From Diabrotica undecimpunctata (Eukaryota; Arthropoda; Insecta; Coleoptera; Chrysomelidae): a stretch of DNA of 64,000 bases. Shown here one piece after another: positions 55,995-64,000 of the stretch (its first letter is position 1; the number at the start of each line of letters is the position of its first letter). The stretch covers positions 25,753,809 to 25,817,808 of the forward strand of contig NC_092807.1 of the NCBI RefSeq assembly GCF_040954645.1, read 5' to 3'. Under the pieces are notes generated by a model, which worked only from the letters and a program-made list of their open reading frames with translations, did not search any database and was not told the DNA's origin. The translations under genes were made by a program, and so were the position numbers.

Positions 55995-57793
55995 CTACTA
56001 CTACTAAGGATTTCCACAGTTTTCACTGTCTTCCTTCACTCAACCGTTTTCTCCAATTTTCCCTGTCATTCCAGTCTCCATCTCGCAGGGTTCTTTTCTC
56101 CATAGCCTCGTCGATTTCATCTCTGAATGACCTTCGGGGTCTTCCTCTCTTTCTTCTTCCAATCGGGCTCCATTCTGTGATTTTGTTTATCCAGCGTCCT
56201 CTGTCCGCTCTTCTGACGTGGTCGTACCAGGATAGTCTCTACTCCTCTATATAGTCGATTATGTCTGATTGCACTCCCATTCTCCGCTTAATCTCTGCGT
56301 TTTCAATTCTGTCTCTTTTTGTAAGTCTACAGCTTCTCCTCAGGAACTCCATTTCTACTGCTCTTATTCTACCTCTATTTCTCTTGTTTATTGTCCAGTT
56401 TTCGGATCCATATGTCAGGATACTTCTTGTCAGGGTATTATATATTCTCTTTTTTGTCTTTATCGTAATGTTCTTATCCCACAACACTGAGTTTAGTTGT
56501 CTTATACAGTTTCTTGTTTGTCTCAGTCTGTTGTTTATATCTTCTTCTGTTGTTCCCTGGTTCGATATTATGGTTCCTAAATACTTGAATTTATCTGTTC
56601 CATTTATTTGTCTTCCCTCTTCTATCTCTAGGTTTCTCATATCCTTGTTTTCTGTTGTTAGGTATTCGGTTTTCTCCAAGTTTATTTCCATTCCGTTGTT
56701 TTTATATTCTTCTTCTAGTTTTCTGAGCATAAAGCTGAGATCTTCTTCACCTTGTGCGATGACTACTTGATTGTCGGTAAAACTTAAGGTGTATAGGTAT
56801 TCGTCTCTTACTGGTATGCCCATTCCTTCGCACTTTCTCCTCCATGGTTTGAGTGTCTTTTCCAAGAATATTTTAAACAGAGTAGGGGACGTAGCACAGC
56901 CTTGTAGAAGTCCTTTTGTCGTCTTAAATGGATTGTAGGCTTTATTTCCACATTTATTAGCTACTTTGTTTTCTTTGTATAGTGCTTTAACTGCTTTTAT
57001 TAGTGTTTGTCGGATTCCGAGATCATTCATTGCTTCCCATAATTTGACTCTAGGTATTGAGTCATATGCTTTCTTTAGATCAACAAAGGCCAGATGGACC
57101 GGTCTACCTTTTGCCATTTTCTCCTCTATCAGTTGTTCTAATGTGTACGTATGATCTAGGCATGATTTTCCTACTGTGAACCCTGCTTGGTCTTCTCCAA
57201 TTTTTCCTATTATTTCAGTTTCTAGTTTTTCCTTAATAATTTTCCCGTAAAGTCTACCTACCGACGATATTATACTAATTCCTCTATAGTTTTCACATTT
57301 TTTCCTGTTTCCTTTCTTATGTATGGATGTGATGTATGCTTGTGTCCATTCCGCAGGTATTTCTTCTCCATTTAGTCCTCTTTCGAACATTCTATGTAGC
57401 ATGCGGAATAACTTTTCCGTTCCGTTTTTAATTAGTTCGTTTGCTATTCCTCCGGGTCCTTTGGCTTTTTTGTTCTTCAATGTCTTGATTGCTCTCTTAA
57501 CTTCTGCCAGGCTTATTTCTATCTGGTCGTATGCCCCATTTCCTGCATGTTCTATATTCTCTTCCTGAAATTGGGGACGGTTTTCTGTAAGTAGTTCTAC
57601 GTAGTATTCTTGCCACTCGTTTTCACTAATTTTGCCGATCTGGGTTTTCTCTGTCTTATTTCGTTGAAGTGCTTTTAATATTCGCCATGATTCTGAATTT
57701 CTCGTTCCTCCGATATCTCTTTCTATCTCTGTGCATGCTTGTTCCCATCGTTCGTTCTTTTCATTTGTTACTCTTTTCTTTACCTCTCTGTTT
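55995..57793 (-). mobile_element. 5'-truncated LINE with 10-bp duplication
   Basis: The target duplication TTCTAATACA lies at 55985-55994 and 57794-57803. The minus-strand 3' end has a TAGTAGTAG-type tail. It inserted into the Tc1-like element. Confidence 0.85.
56239..57480 (-). pseudogene. LINE reverse transcriptase, second active-site Asp lost
   Basis: A 413-codon open frame: KKAKGPGGIANELIKNG, EIPAEWTQAYITSIHKKGNR, CENYRGISIISSVGRLYGKI, GEDQAGFTVGKSCLDHTYTL, VDLKKAYDSIPRVKLWEAMN, LLQGCATSPTLFKIFLE, the polymerase box LSFTDNQVVIAQ and KYLGTIISNQG. It ends with SRSILTYGSENWTINKRNRG and RRSCRLTKRDRIENAEIKRR. The box should read F(A/T)DDQ; the second Asp is Asn, so activity is unlikely. Otherwise this is the longest intact RT frame here. 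Confidence 0.9.
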
Positions 57794-58435
57794 TTCTAAT
57801 ACAATATTCAAAAATTTGTCAGTGTTTACAATCGCATCGATAAAATGTAACTTTTCCACACTTTTAGACGACATTCTGCCCCAGATCATGACAGATGCAG
57901 GAAATTTGACTTTCCTCTTCAGACAGTCGAATAGAATGCTTCATTTTTCCTACGAATGACTCGACTCCTACTGTCTCCAACACACACTTCAAATCTGGAC
58001 TCATCACTCCATTGTACTAAATCTCATTGCGACTGAGTCTAGTCTTTATGCTTTGTTGACCATCTTAGTTTATTTTTATTTTGTTGTAATGTTAAAAGTG
58101 GCTTTTCCTTAACCTAAAATAAAATGTAATTTATTAAAAACAATTCGTATTAATTTTTTCAACATAAAACTTACTTTGTAAGTACCAAATCCTAATTCGT
58201 GGGCCTCTCGGTGACAATCACATGTTGATCTAGACACGTTTCTAGGTTTTGTGACGACCAAACCTGTAGTTTTGTATCTTTTGACTATATTTCTTACACT
58301 AAAGAGTGTCAATTGCAACATTTTCGCGATTTCCGAATTGGATTTTCCAGAATTAAAAAATTATTAATAAAAAATAAATTCTCATCTATATAACTATCTA
58401 TATAACTTAAAATAACTTTACCTCGACCCATTGTA

Positions 58436-58840
58436 CAATCCACAAACGACAAAAAGCTTTATCATACTACAAAATACATTTGACATTAACTGACAATATT
58501 ATTGTTTTGATGTTATTTTTCCATAGCTACCTCTGGATTTAACTTAATTATGAAAAAATCAACGCATGTTGACATAAGTGCCAGGGATGGGAACTTATAA
58601 AAACATGCAGAATATACACACAACCAAACTTACATGAAATCACCCAGTATTTCTTACTAATAATAAGAAATGTATGACAACTTTTTTGCAGATAAGAGAT
58701 AAAGGTTTTTGTTGGAAATACGATTCATAATTGATAAAATTTGATCAAGTACGCATTGAAACATTTTATTATTTGTGTCAAGTTGTAAAACCGAGACGTC
58801 AGAGTAAAGTTAAGTTTGTGTTCAAAAGGTAATATGCTCT
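58436..58840. other. Flank between two Tc1 elements, no gene seen
   Basis: Presumably holds the untranslated and terminal parts of both Tc1 elements, but I could not define terminal repeats. Confidence 0.35.
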
Positions 58841-59410
58841 ACGTAGGTTTGTCAGATGTTCACGAGGGGAAGAATTGTTGCTCTTCTTGAGCAGGGAATG
58901 TCACAAAGGCAAATTTCAGCTACGTTACATCTCGCAGAGCGTTGTTTCAAAAACATATGCAAGATTTTTAGAATTGGGTACACTCAAGAATAGGCTTAGA
59001 GAAAGTCGTCGTAGAGGAACTAGTGATCCATAAGACCGGTTTTTAGATCAAATAGCTAGACGAAATTCAACCTCTTCTTATCCGGAGCTCCAAAGGCAAC
59101 TTTTGCAGACTACAGGTATTGACATTTCAGTTGAAACAGTACGAAAGAGACTTCGTTTCCAAAATTTATTAAGCAGGAGGCAGTTGAGGGTTCCCGAGTT
59201 ATCCAGACAGAACAAAATTGATCGGCTGAATTGGTGTCTGGAACACCAGAACTGGACAAATAAAGATTGGCAAAATGTTCTTTTTCAGATGAAACCAGAA
59301 TTGGTCTGAGTTCAGATGACCGTCGAATTTGGGTTTTATGAGGTCGAGACAGACAAGCTAGACTGCAAACTGCCAGACCCGTTCCAAAATATAAAGGAGG
59401 AACTGTAATG

Positions 59411-60777
59411 GTTTCTTCTTCTTCATGTGCCTTGTCCGTTCCGAACGTTGGCAATCAACATGGCTATTCTGACTTTGTTTACGGCAGATCTGAATAGTTC
59501 AGCAGATGACAATTCGAACCATTGCCGCAAGTTTTGGAGCCACGAGTGTCTTCTCCTCCCTGGACCCCTTCTGCTGTCTATTTTCCCTTGAACGATCAGC
59601 TGTAGTACTCTATATTTATTATGTCTCATAACGTGACCCAAGTATTCCAACTTTATTTTCTTTATACTTATTCCTACTTCTCTCTTTTTCTTTACCTATC
59701 CGGCGTAGTACCTCTTCGTTGGTCACGTGCTCAGTCCAGGATATACGTAATATACGTCGGTAATCCCACATTTCGAAGGCCTCTAGTTTTTTATCAATGT
59801 TGCGGTCATTGTCCACGCCTCCATTCCATATAACAAAACCGGGAATACATAACATTTCAGAAGTCGAATTTTGAGAGGTAGGGTGAGGCTATTAGAGGTG
59901 AAAATTTGCTTCATGCTAGTGAACGATGCTCTTGCGTTTTCTACTCTTATACGTATTTCCTTCGCTTGATCCCAATTTGAGTTAACTGTTGTTTCCAAGT
60001 AGATGTACGAATCCACGTGTTCAATTCTTTCATTGTCTCAGTTGCTGTGGTGGTTGTTGGGTTTTGCTTACTAACATCCATTTGGTTTTTGTGATATTTA
60101 GTCTGAGTCCGTATTGTGCACTTGTTTTTTATATCTTACTCATTAGGCAACTCAGTTCCTCCATGCTACTTGCTAGAATCACAGTGTCATCAGCATACCT
60201 TATGTTCTTAATTATTTCTCCATTTATCTTTATGCCTTCTGTGCTTTCCTCCAGCGCTGACTTAAATACTTCTTCTGAGTATATATTAAAGAGAATAGGA
60301 GACAAGATACAGCCCTGTCGTACCCCTTTCTTGATCTCGATTTTATTGGTCAATGTAGATCCTACTTTCACTTTAGCTGTTTGACCCCAATAGAGACTCG
60401 CTATTGTTCGAATGTCTCTGTAGTCGACTCCGATCTTATGGAGAACTTCAATTATCTTTTCGTGCTTTACGTTATCGAATGCTTTTGCGTAGTCTATAAA
60501 GCATATGTACACGTCTTTGTTCATATCTCTGCAGCGCTGGATGAGTACCTGTTGACTTAAAAGTGCTTCTCTTGTCCCAAGAGAATTCCGAAACCCAAAC
60601 TGCGAATCTCCAATGTTATCCTCGCATTTTTTGCTTATTCTGTTGTAAATAACCTTGGTGTATGCCTTCGAAATGTGGTTAATTAGACTTATCATCCGAT
60701 GTTGATCACAAGACTTTGCTTTTGGTTTTTTCGGTATGGCAACAAAAGTTGACTCTAGCCAGTCTTCAGGAAACTCC
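59411..60777 (-). mobile_element. 5'-truncated LINE with 8-bp duplication
   Basis: CTGTAATG occurs at 59403-59410 and 60778-60785, flanking the LINE. On the minus strand the 3' end carries an AGAAGAAGAAG tail. Removing it and one duplication restores the Tc1 frame GTVM-FWGG. Confidence 0.9.
59423..60777 (-). pseudogene. LINE reverse transcriptase and C-terminus
   Basis: Minus strand: EFPEDWLESTFVAIPKKPKA, MISLINHISKAYTKVIYNRI, SQFGFRNSLGTREALLSQQV, CFIDYAKAFDNVKHEKIIEV, KKGVRQGCILSPILFNIYSE, IRYADDTVILA (active box intact). Then, with frameshifts, VFPVLLYGMEAWTMTATL, RRILRISWTEHVTNEEVLRR, MEYLGHVMRHNKYRVLQLIV and GRRRHSWLQNLRQWFELSSA. Same family as 51074-51405, 49336-49605 and 37170-38335. 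Confidence 0.88.
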
Positions 60778-61235
60778 CTGTAATGTTTTGGGGAGGCATT
60801 ATGATGGGAGAAAAAACACCTTTGCGTCCCTTACGGCAAAGTTTAACGAGTCGTCGGTATGTCGATTTGGTACTAGAAACCATAGTTAGGCTGTTTCGAG
60901 ATGCAGTGGGAAATATTTTTCTTTCATGCACGATAATGCCCCTCCACATACCAGCAGAGTTGCCACAGACTTTCTGGAAACTGAAGATGTCACTGTTCTG
61001 AGCTGGTCTGCCTGCTCACCTGATATTAATACCATTGAGCATGTGTGGAACCTCATTAAAATAAGGATTAGAGCTCGAAGGGATAATCCAGGTAATGCGG
61101 ATCAGCTCACTAAGCCGCTCTAGAAGAATGGGCAAACTTACCTCAAGAACAAGTTGATGATTTGATTAGAAGCATTCCCCGTCGGAGTGAAGCTTGTATT
61201 AGAGCTAGAGGTGGCAACACTGACCACTAAAATGA

Positions 61236-61751
61236 ACAACAAGACTGTATCTTTTTTTAGTCAACCATTGCAATGTTTTCATTTGCTCGTGTTTTTTTTG
61301 CGTTTTTGTTAATTTCAAGCATAGTTCATTTTCCATTAAAAAAAAAAATAGTAAAAATTCTATAGGTGGGCCAACTGATAATAGAAGGAACTCATATGTC
61401 TCGTCTGATTTCCCCATTGTGCTTTTTACATTAAGATAAAAGTGAGCTATCACTTAAGAGAGCTAGTCGAAACCACTCAACAAGAGAGCCCAGCCCAGAG
61501 TTTTATTACAAAAAATAACGAAGACATATTATTTTACACCTACATTGTAGTATAGTGGTGTTGTAGATTTTTAGTAAATAAATGATAATATTTCAGATAT
61601 TCGGTTAACGTCAAGAATTGGAAATTATCAACAAAAAATTAATTATTAAGTATAATTAATAACCTCATTAAAAGTTTTAAAGTAATTAGCAATTAAAGTC
61701 ATTAAATTTATTAATTTAAATAAAAAAATATTTTGTATATTTATACTTAAC
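61236..61751. other. Flank of Tc1, no gene seen
   Basis: AT-rich flank. The part next to 61751 would be the intron downstream of the exon at 61752-61916. No ORF of note. Confidence 0.35.
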
Positions 61752-61916
61752 TCTCTAATATCACAATCTCTTGATTTAGATCTGCTATGGGGTTTCGGCT
61801 TACGCTTACTTGGTGTCAGAACTCTTATTTTATCGTTCAGATCTTCATTTCCCGTCATAGTAAATTTATTTCTGAATGGCTCTACTTTTTCTGCATTTGA
61901 ATATGTTATGTTTTTG
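61752..61916 (-). CDS. Unrecognised host gene, most upstream exon in window
   Basis: TTAACTTTAG acceptor, GTTAAGT donor (61751). The frame reads KNITYSNAEKVEPFRNKFTM, TGNEDLNDKIRVLTPSKRKP, KPHSRSKSRDCDIR plus two bases. It is basic and Ser/Lys-rich in the second half, so probably disordered. Ending phase 2 (GA) joins the 48-bp exon at 54193 to give an Asp codon. Starting phase requires an exon beyond the window, or translation could begin at the internal ATG before TGNEDL. No known family. Confidence 0.45.
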
Positions 61917-62015
61917 CTAAAGTTAATTGAAAATAAATAAATTATGAAAATACCAACAAGCTATTTAATAAAGTCGTAGGAAATATTTTATAGGGAAGAA
62001 AATAAATTGGCAAAA

Positions 62016-63108
62016 AATATATAGTGAAAAGAAAATCTTCTACTTCTTCTTGTACAGCGCTACAGCCCAAATTGAGCCTTGGCCTCCTTTATTTTTTGCC
62101 TCCACCATTGCTTGTCTGTGGCTCATCTTCTCCATTCACGGACTCCTAAAAGGGCTTGTGCGTCGTTATTTGCTGTGTCTTTCTTGGCGCTTTCTTGGCT
62201 TTCCAGTCGGTCTCTATTCCTGCATTCTAGCATTCAGTACTCTTTTTGGTAGCCTATCCTCTCCCGTTCTTATCACATGTCCGTCCCATTGCAATCTTTG
62301 TATTCTAATAAAGTCTGACAGTGGTGCTACCTTATAAAGTTGATAAAGTTCGTTTTTGTATCGACTTCTGAAGATTCTGTTTTCCTTTATAGGTCCTAGT
62401 ATTCTCCTCAGTACTTTCTTTTCGAATGTGGCGAGTCTGCTTTTGAATGTTTCTTTCAGGACCCATGCTTCATTGCCATAGCATGCTATTGGTCGAATTA
62501 AGGTTTTATAGATTCTCATCTTTGTATTTCGTTGAACATTTTTTGACCGAAATATATGGGAGAGGGCAAAATAAGCTCTGTTTGCCTGCATTATTCTTTT
62601 CCGTATTTCTCCATCTTCTGATCCGTCGATATATATTTCTACTCCCAGGTATGTAAACTTTCCAACCGTTCCAATGTCATCTTCATGTGTAATGTTTTGT
62701 GAGACTATATTTTTTCTCGTCTGAATCATTATTTTTGTTTTTTCTGTGTTATTTCCAGACCTAGCCTTTTTGTTTGCATTTTTAACTCTGCGTATGTTTT
62801 CTGTGCTCTTGTTGATGTTCTACTCATAATATTAATATCATCGGCATAAGCGGCCAGTTGAACCGTTCGGTTGGTCATTAAGTTTCCTTGTCCCGTTTTG
62901 CATTTGCTTAACCGCTCATCCCAGTGCCAGGTTAAAAAAAGTTGGGGAAAGCCCATCTCCCTGCTTTAGTCCGTGTGAAATTTTGAAAAAGTCTGTCCGG
63001 TGGTTTTGTATTCGTACACATGACTGAGTTTCATCCATTGTGGCTTTAGTGAGTCTAATTAACTTGTAATATAATTATATTGTAGCATTTTCTTTTCACT
63101 CTATATGT
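62016..63108. repeat. Short inverted repeats flanking a LINE piece
   Basis: TATATAGTGAAAAGAAAAT (left) and ATTTTCTTTTCACTCTATAT (right) are inverted copies. They surround the LINE fragment at 62040-63060. Confidence 0.4.
62040..63060 (-). pseudogene. LINE RT and C-terminus, truncated
   Basis: Minus strand: RTDFFKISHGLKQGDGLSPT, LAAYADDINIMSRTS (intact box), KFTYLGVEIYIDGSEDGEIR, KTLIRPIACYGNEAWVLKET, KVLRRILGPIKENRIFRSRY and RIQRLQWDGHVIRTGEDRLP. The 3' end carries a GAAGAAGTAGAAG tail. 5'-truncated and frameshifted. The KQGDGLSP / LQWxGHVxR flavour fits a Jockey/RTE-like lineage and differs from the other LINEs here. Confidence 0.85.
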
Positions 63109-63845
63109 CATAAACATCTATATGCTACAAGTTCCTATAAAACGTTTTGTATTATAGAATTTCAAACGAGAAAAGATACTTTAAGTGTATTTACATTTAC
63201 CAAATGCCTACTGCTAGATTCCTCTAAGTGCGACCAATCGCGACCAATCATCGCAGAGACGAATTTTTGAATTCATTCCTGCTTGAGATTATGAAGATAT
63301 TAAGCGGATCTGGAATTTTTCGACAGGTACTGGGGTTTGCCCCAGTACCATTCATTTCCAGTTTATCCCGTTTACATACATTTTTTTCTCTAACAATCTT
63401 CTTTTTTCTTGGACCACATATAAATAATTGCTTACAGGTTTGCTGAACAAACATGTAAAGTAAGTATTACCGTTTCTTGTTATTATATACTTTGGTTTTA
63501 AGAGTTTTCCTTGTCCCTCATAGAAAAGACACGATGGCTCCCTTTTTTCCTTTTTATTTGGTTCAATTTTTGTCCATTTTCTTTCAGTTGTTATCATTAA
63601 TTTTCTTTATTCTTTCTGTCTTCAGTATCTCTTGGTTCTAATAAGCCATCTGTATACCCACGACCCAAAGCTCGCCGTTGTGTCCTTCAAAACACTTGAG
63701 TTTCGGTTTACATAGTAAACGTACTTGGATTTAGAATTTTTTATTTATCTTTTAATTCCAATACAAAACTTTTTCTTGGGTTAATTTTTATTACCCACAG
63801 TAGTACTCAACTTATGGTCATCCATTCTTCCCATCTAGGTTCAAT
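63061..63845. other. No gene seen; one perfect hairpin
   Basis: No ORF is supported. A 24-bp perfect hairpin lies at 63326-63349 (GGTACTGGGG, TTTG, CCCCAGTACC). Confidence 0.4.
63326..63349. repeat. 24-bp perfect hairpin
   Basis: Ten-bp arms GGTACTGGGG / CCCCAGTACC with a 4-base loop. Function unknown. It may be the tip of a small MITE. Confidence 0.8.
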
Positions 63846-63875
63846 TTACGTTACAATACATACATATATATATAC

Positions 63876-63951
<76 letters not shown>
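63846..63951. repeat. (TA)n microsatellite
   Basis: About 105 bp of TA with a few CA interruptions at the left. Confidence 0.95.
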
Positions 63952-63954
<3 letters not shown>

Positions 63955-64000
63955 CACCCCGAAAAAGTAACAACTGGTCGTGTATCGGTGTTGTTCAACA

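Larger units (their letters stand above)
55671..58435 (-). pseudogene. Tc1-like transposase split by a LINE
   Basis: Minus strand: ATG near 58432 (MGRG), then IAKMLQLTLFSVRNIVKRYK (helix-turn-helix), REAHELGFGTYKVS, KPLLTLQQNKNKLRWSTKHK, QWSDESRFEVCVG (first Asp), KFPASVMIWGRMSSKSVEKL and FIDAIVNTDKFLN. Then the LINE (55995-57793) intervenes. It resumes with CHTSKKSLKWIEDHG (NSGCHTSKK replaces the second Asp motif) and SPDLSPIQTLWREMKKSLRK (Glu replaced by Q at this point). The last frame ends at 55671. Several stops and frameshifts. It is an old cut-and-paste element targeting TA. Confidence 0.85.
58855..61230 (+). pseudogene. Tc1 transposase (DD34E) split by a LINE
   Basis: ATG at 58855: MFTRGRIVALLEQGMSQRQI, SATLHLAERCFKN. 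After frameshifts, FSDETRIGLSSDDRRIWV (first Asp), YKGGTVM, then the LINE, then FWGGIMMGEK, FMHDNAPPHTSRVATDFLE (second Asp), SPDINTIEHVWNLIKIRIRA (Glu) and IRARGGNTDH at the stop (61228). The Asp-Glu interval is about 34 residues, normal for Tc1. Many frameshifts and stops. It is a different lineage from the Tc1-like element at 55.7-58.4 kb. Confidence 0.88.

Noticed and set aside
1..64000. tRNA, rRNA or CRISPR arrays
   Set aside because: None seen; the regular repeats are microsatellites, satellite units or LTRs.

Overview
The window looks like a TE-dense, AT-rich insect nuclear chromosome segment. It has spliced eukaryotic genes: eS17/RpS17, and the first coding exon of an HMG-CoA reductase of the insect type. 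It also has the insect transposon set: piggyBac, hAT, pogo, Tc1, Penelope-like, BEL/Pao and several LINE types. A beetle is my best guess from the TE flavour, but that is inference only; nothing prokaryotic is present.

Host genes occupy very little of the sequence. HMG-CoA reductase (minus, exon 14559-14835) and RpS17 (plus, 16.5-18.0 kb) are divergently arranged about 1.7 kb apart. A third, unrecognised host gene is proposed on the minus strand. Four small exons (61752-61916, 54193-54240, 48194-48417, 32696-32928) have good splice sites and intron phases that fit one another. Joined, they give a basic, Ser/Lys-rich stretch, a Cys-containing linker and a membrane segment. Its introns are filled with transposons, which would explain why no long ORF reveals it. 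Two further single-exon candidates lie at 15540-15673 and 32182-32255.

TE layout, left to right. 0.9-4 kb: inverted Penelope tails, a DDE transposase fragment, a foldback, a Penelope GIY-YIG remnant and a LINE end. 4.6-8.0 kb: an orphan insect TE protein split by a 2.4-kb piggyBac at TTAA. 8.3-14 kb: LINE, Penelope and mariner debris, and an inverted Penelope-tail pair with hammerhead-like cores. 18.3-20.8 kb: a foldback and R1-like/LINE relics. 21.3-29.0 kb: a dead BEL/Pao element containing an intact-ended hAT with an 8-bp duplication. 29-31.4 kb: small relics and MITEs. 33.5-38.4 kb: a pogo element carrying a MITE, a satellite-like insert and a LINE. 38.4-45.5 kb: a very young 7.0-kb LTR element with no coding capacity. 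45.5-48.1 kb: a MITE and a second hAT. 50-51.4 kb: a satellite array and a LINE end. 52.1-53.5 kb: a nearly intact DDE element with unusual catalytic spacing. 55.6-61.2 kb: two Tc1 elements, each split by a LINE with a clean target duplication. 62-63 kb: another LINE.

The strongest leads are the hidden multi-exon gene, the non-coding LTR element with near-identical LTRs, the repeated inverted Penelope tails with ribozyme-like motifs, and the satellite family shared between the pogo insert and the 50-kb array. Almost every transposase or RT ORF here carries a stop or frameshift, so most TE proteins are called as pseudogenes. I saw no tRNA, rRNA or CRISPR array.
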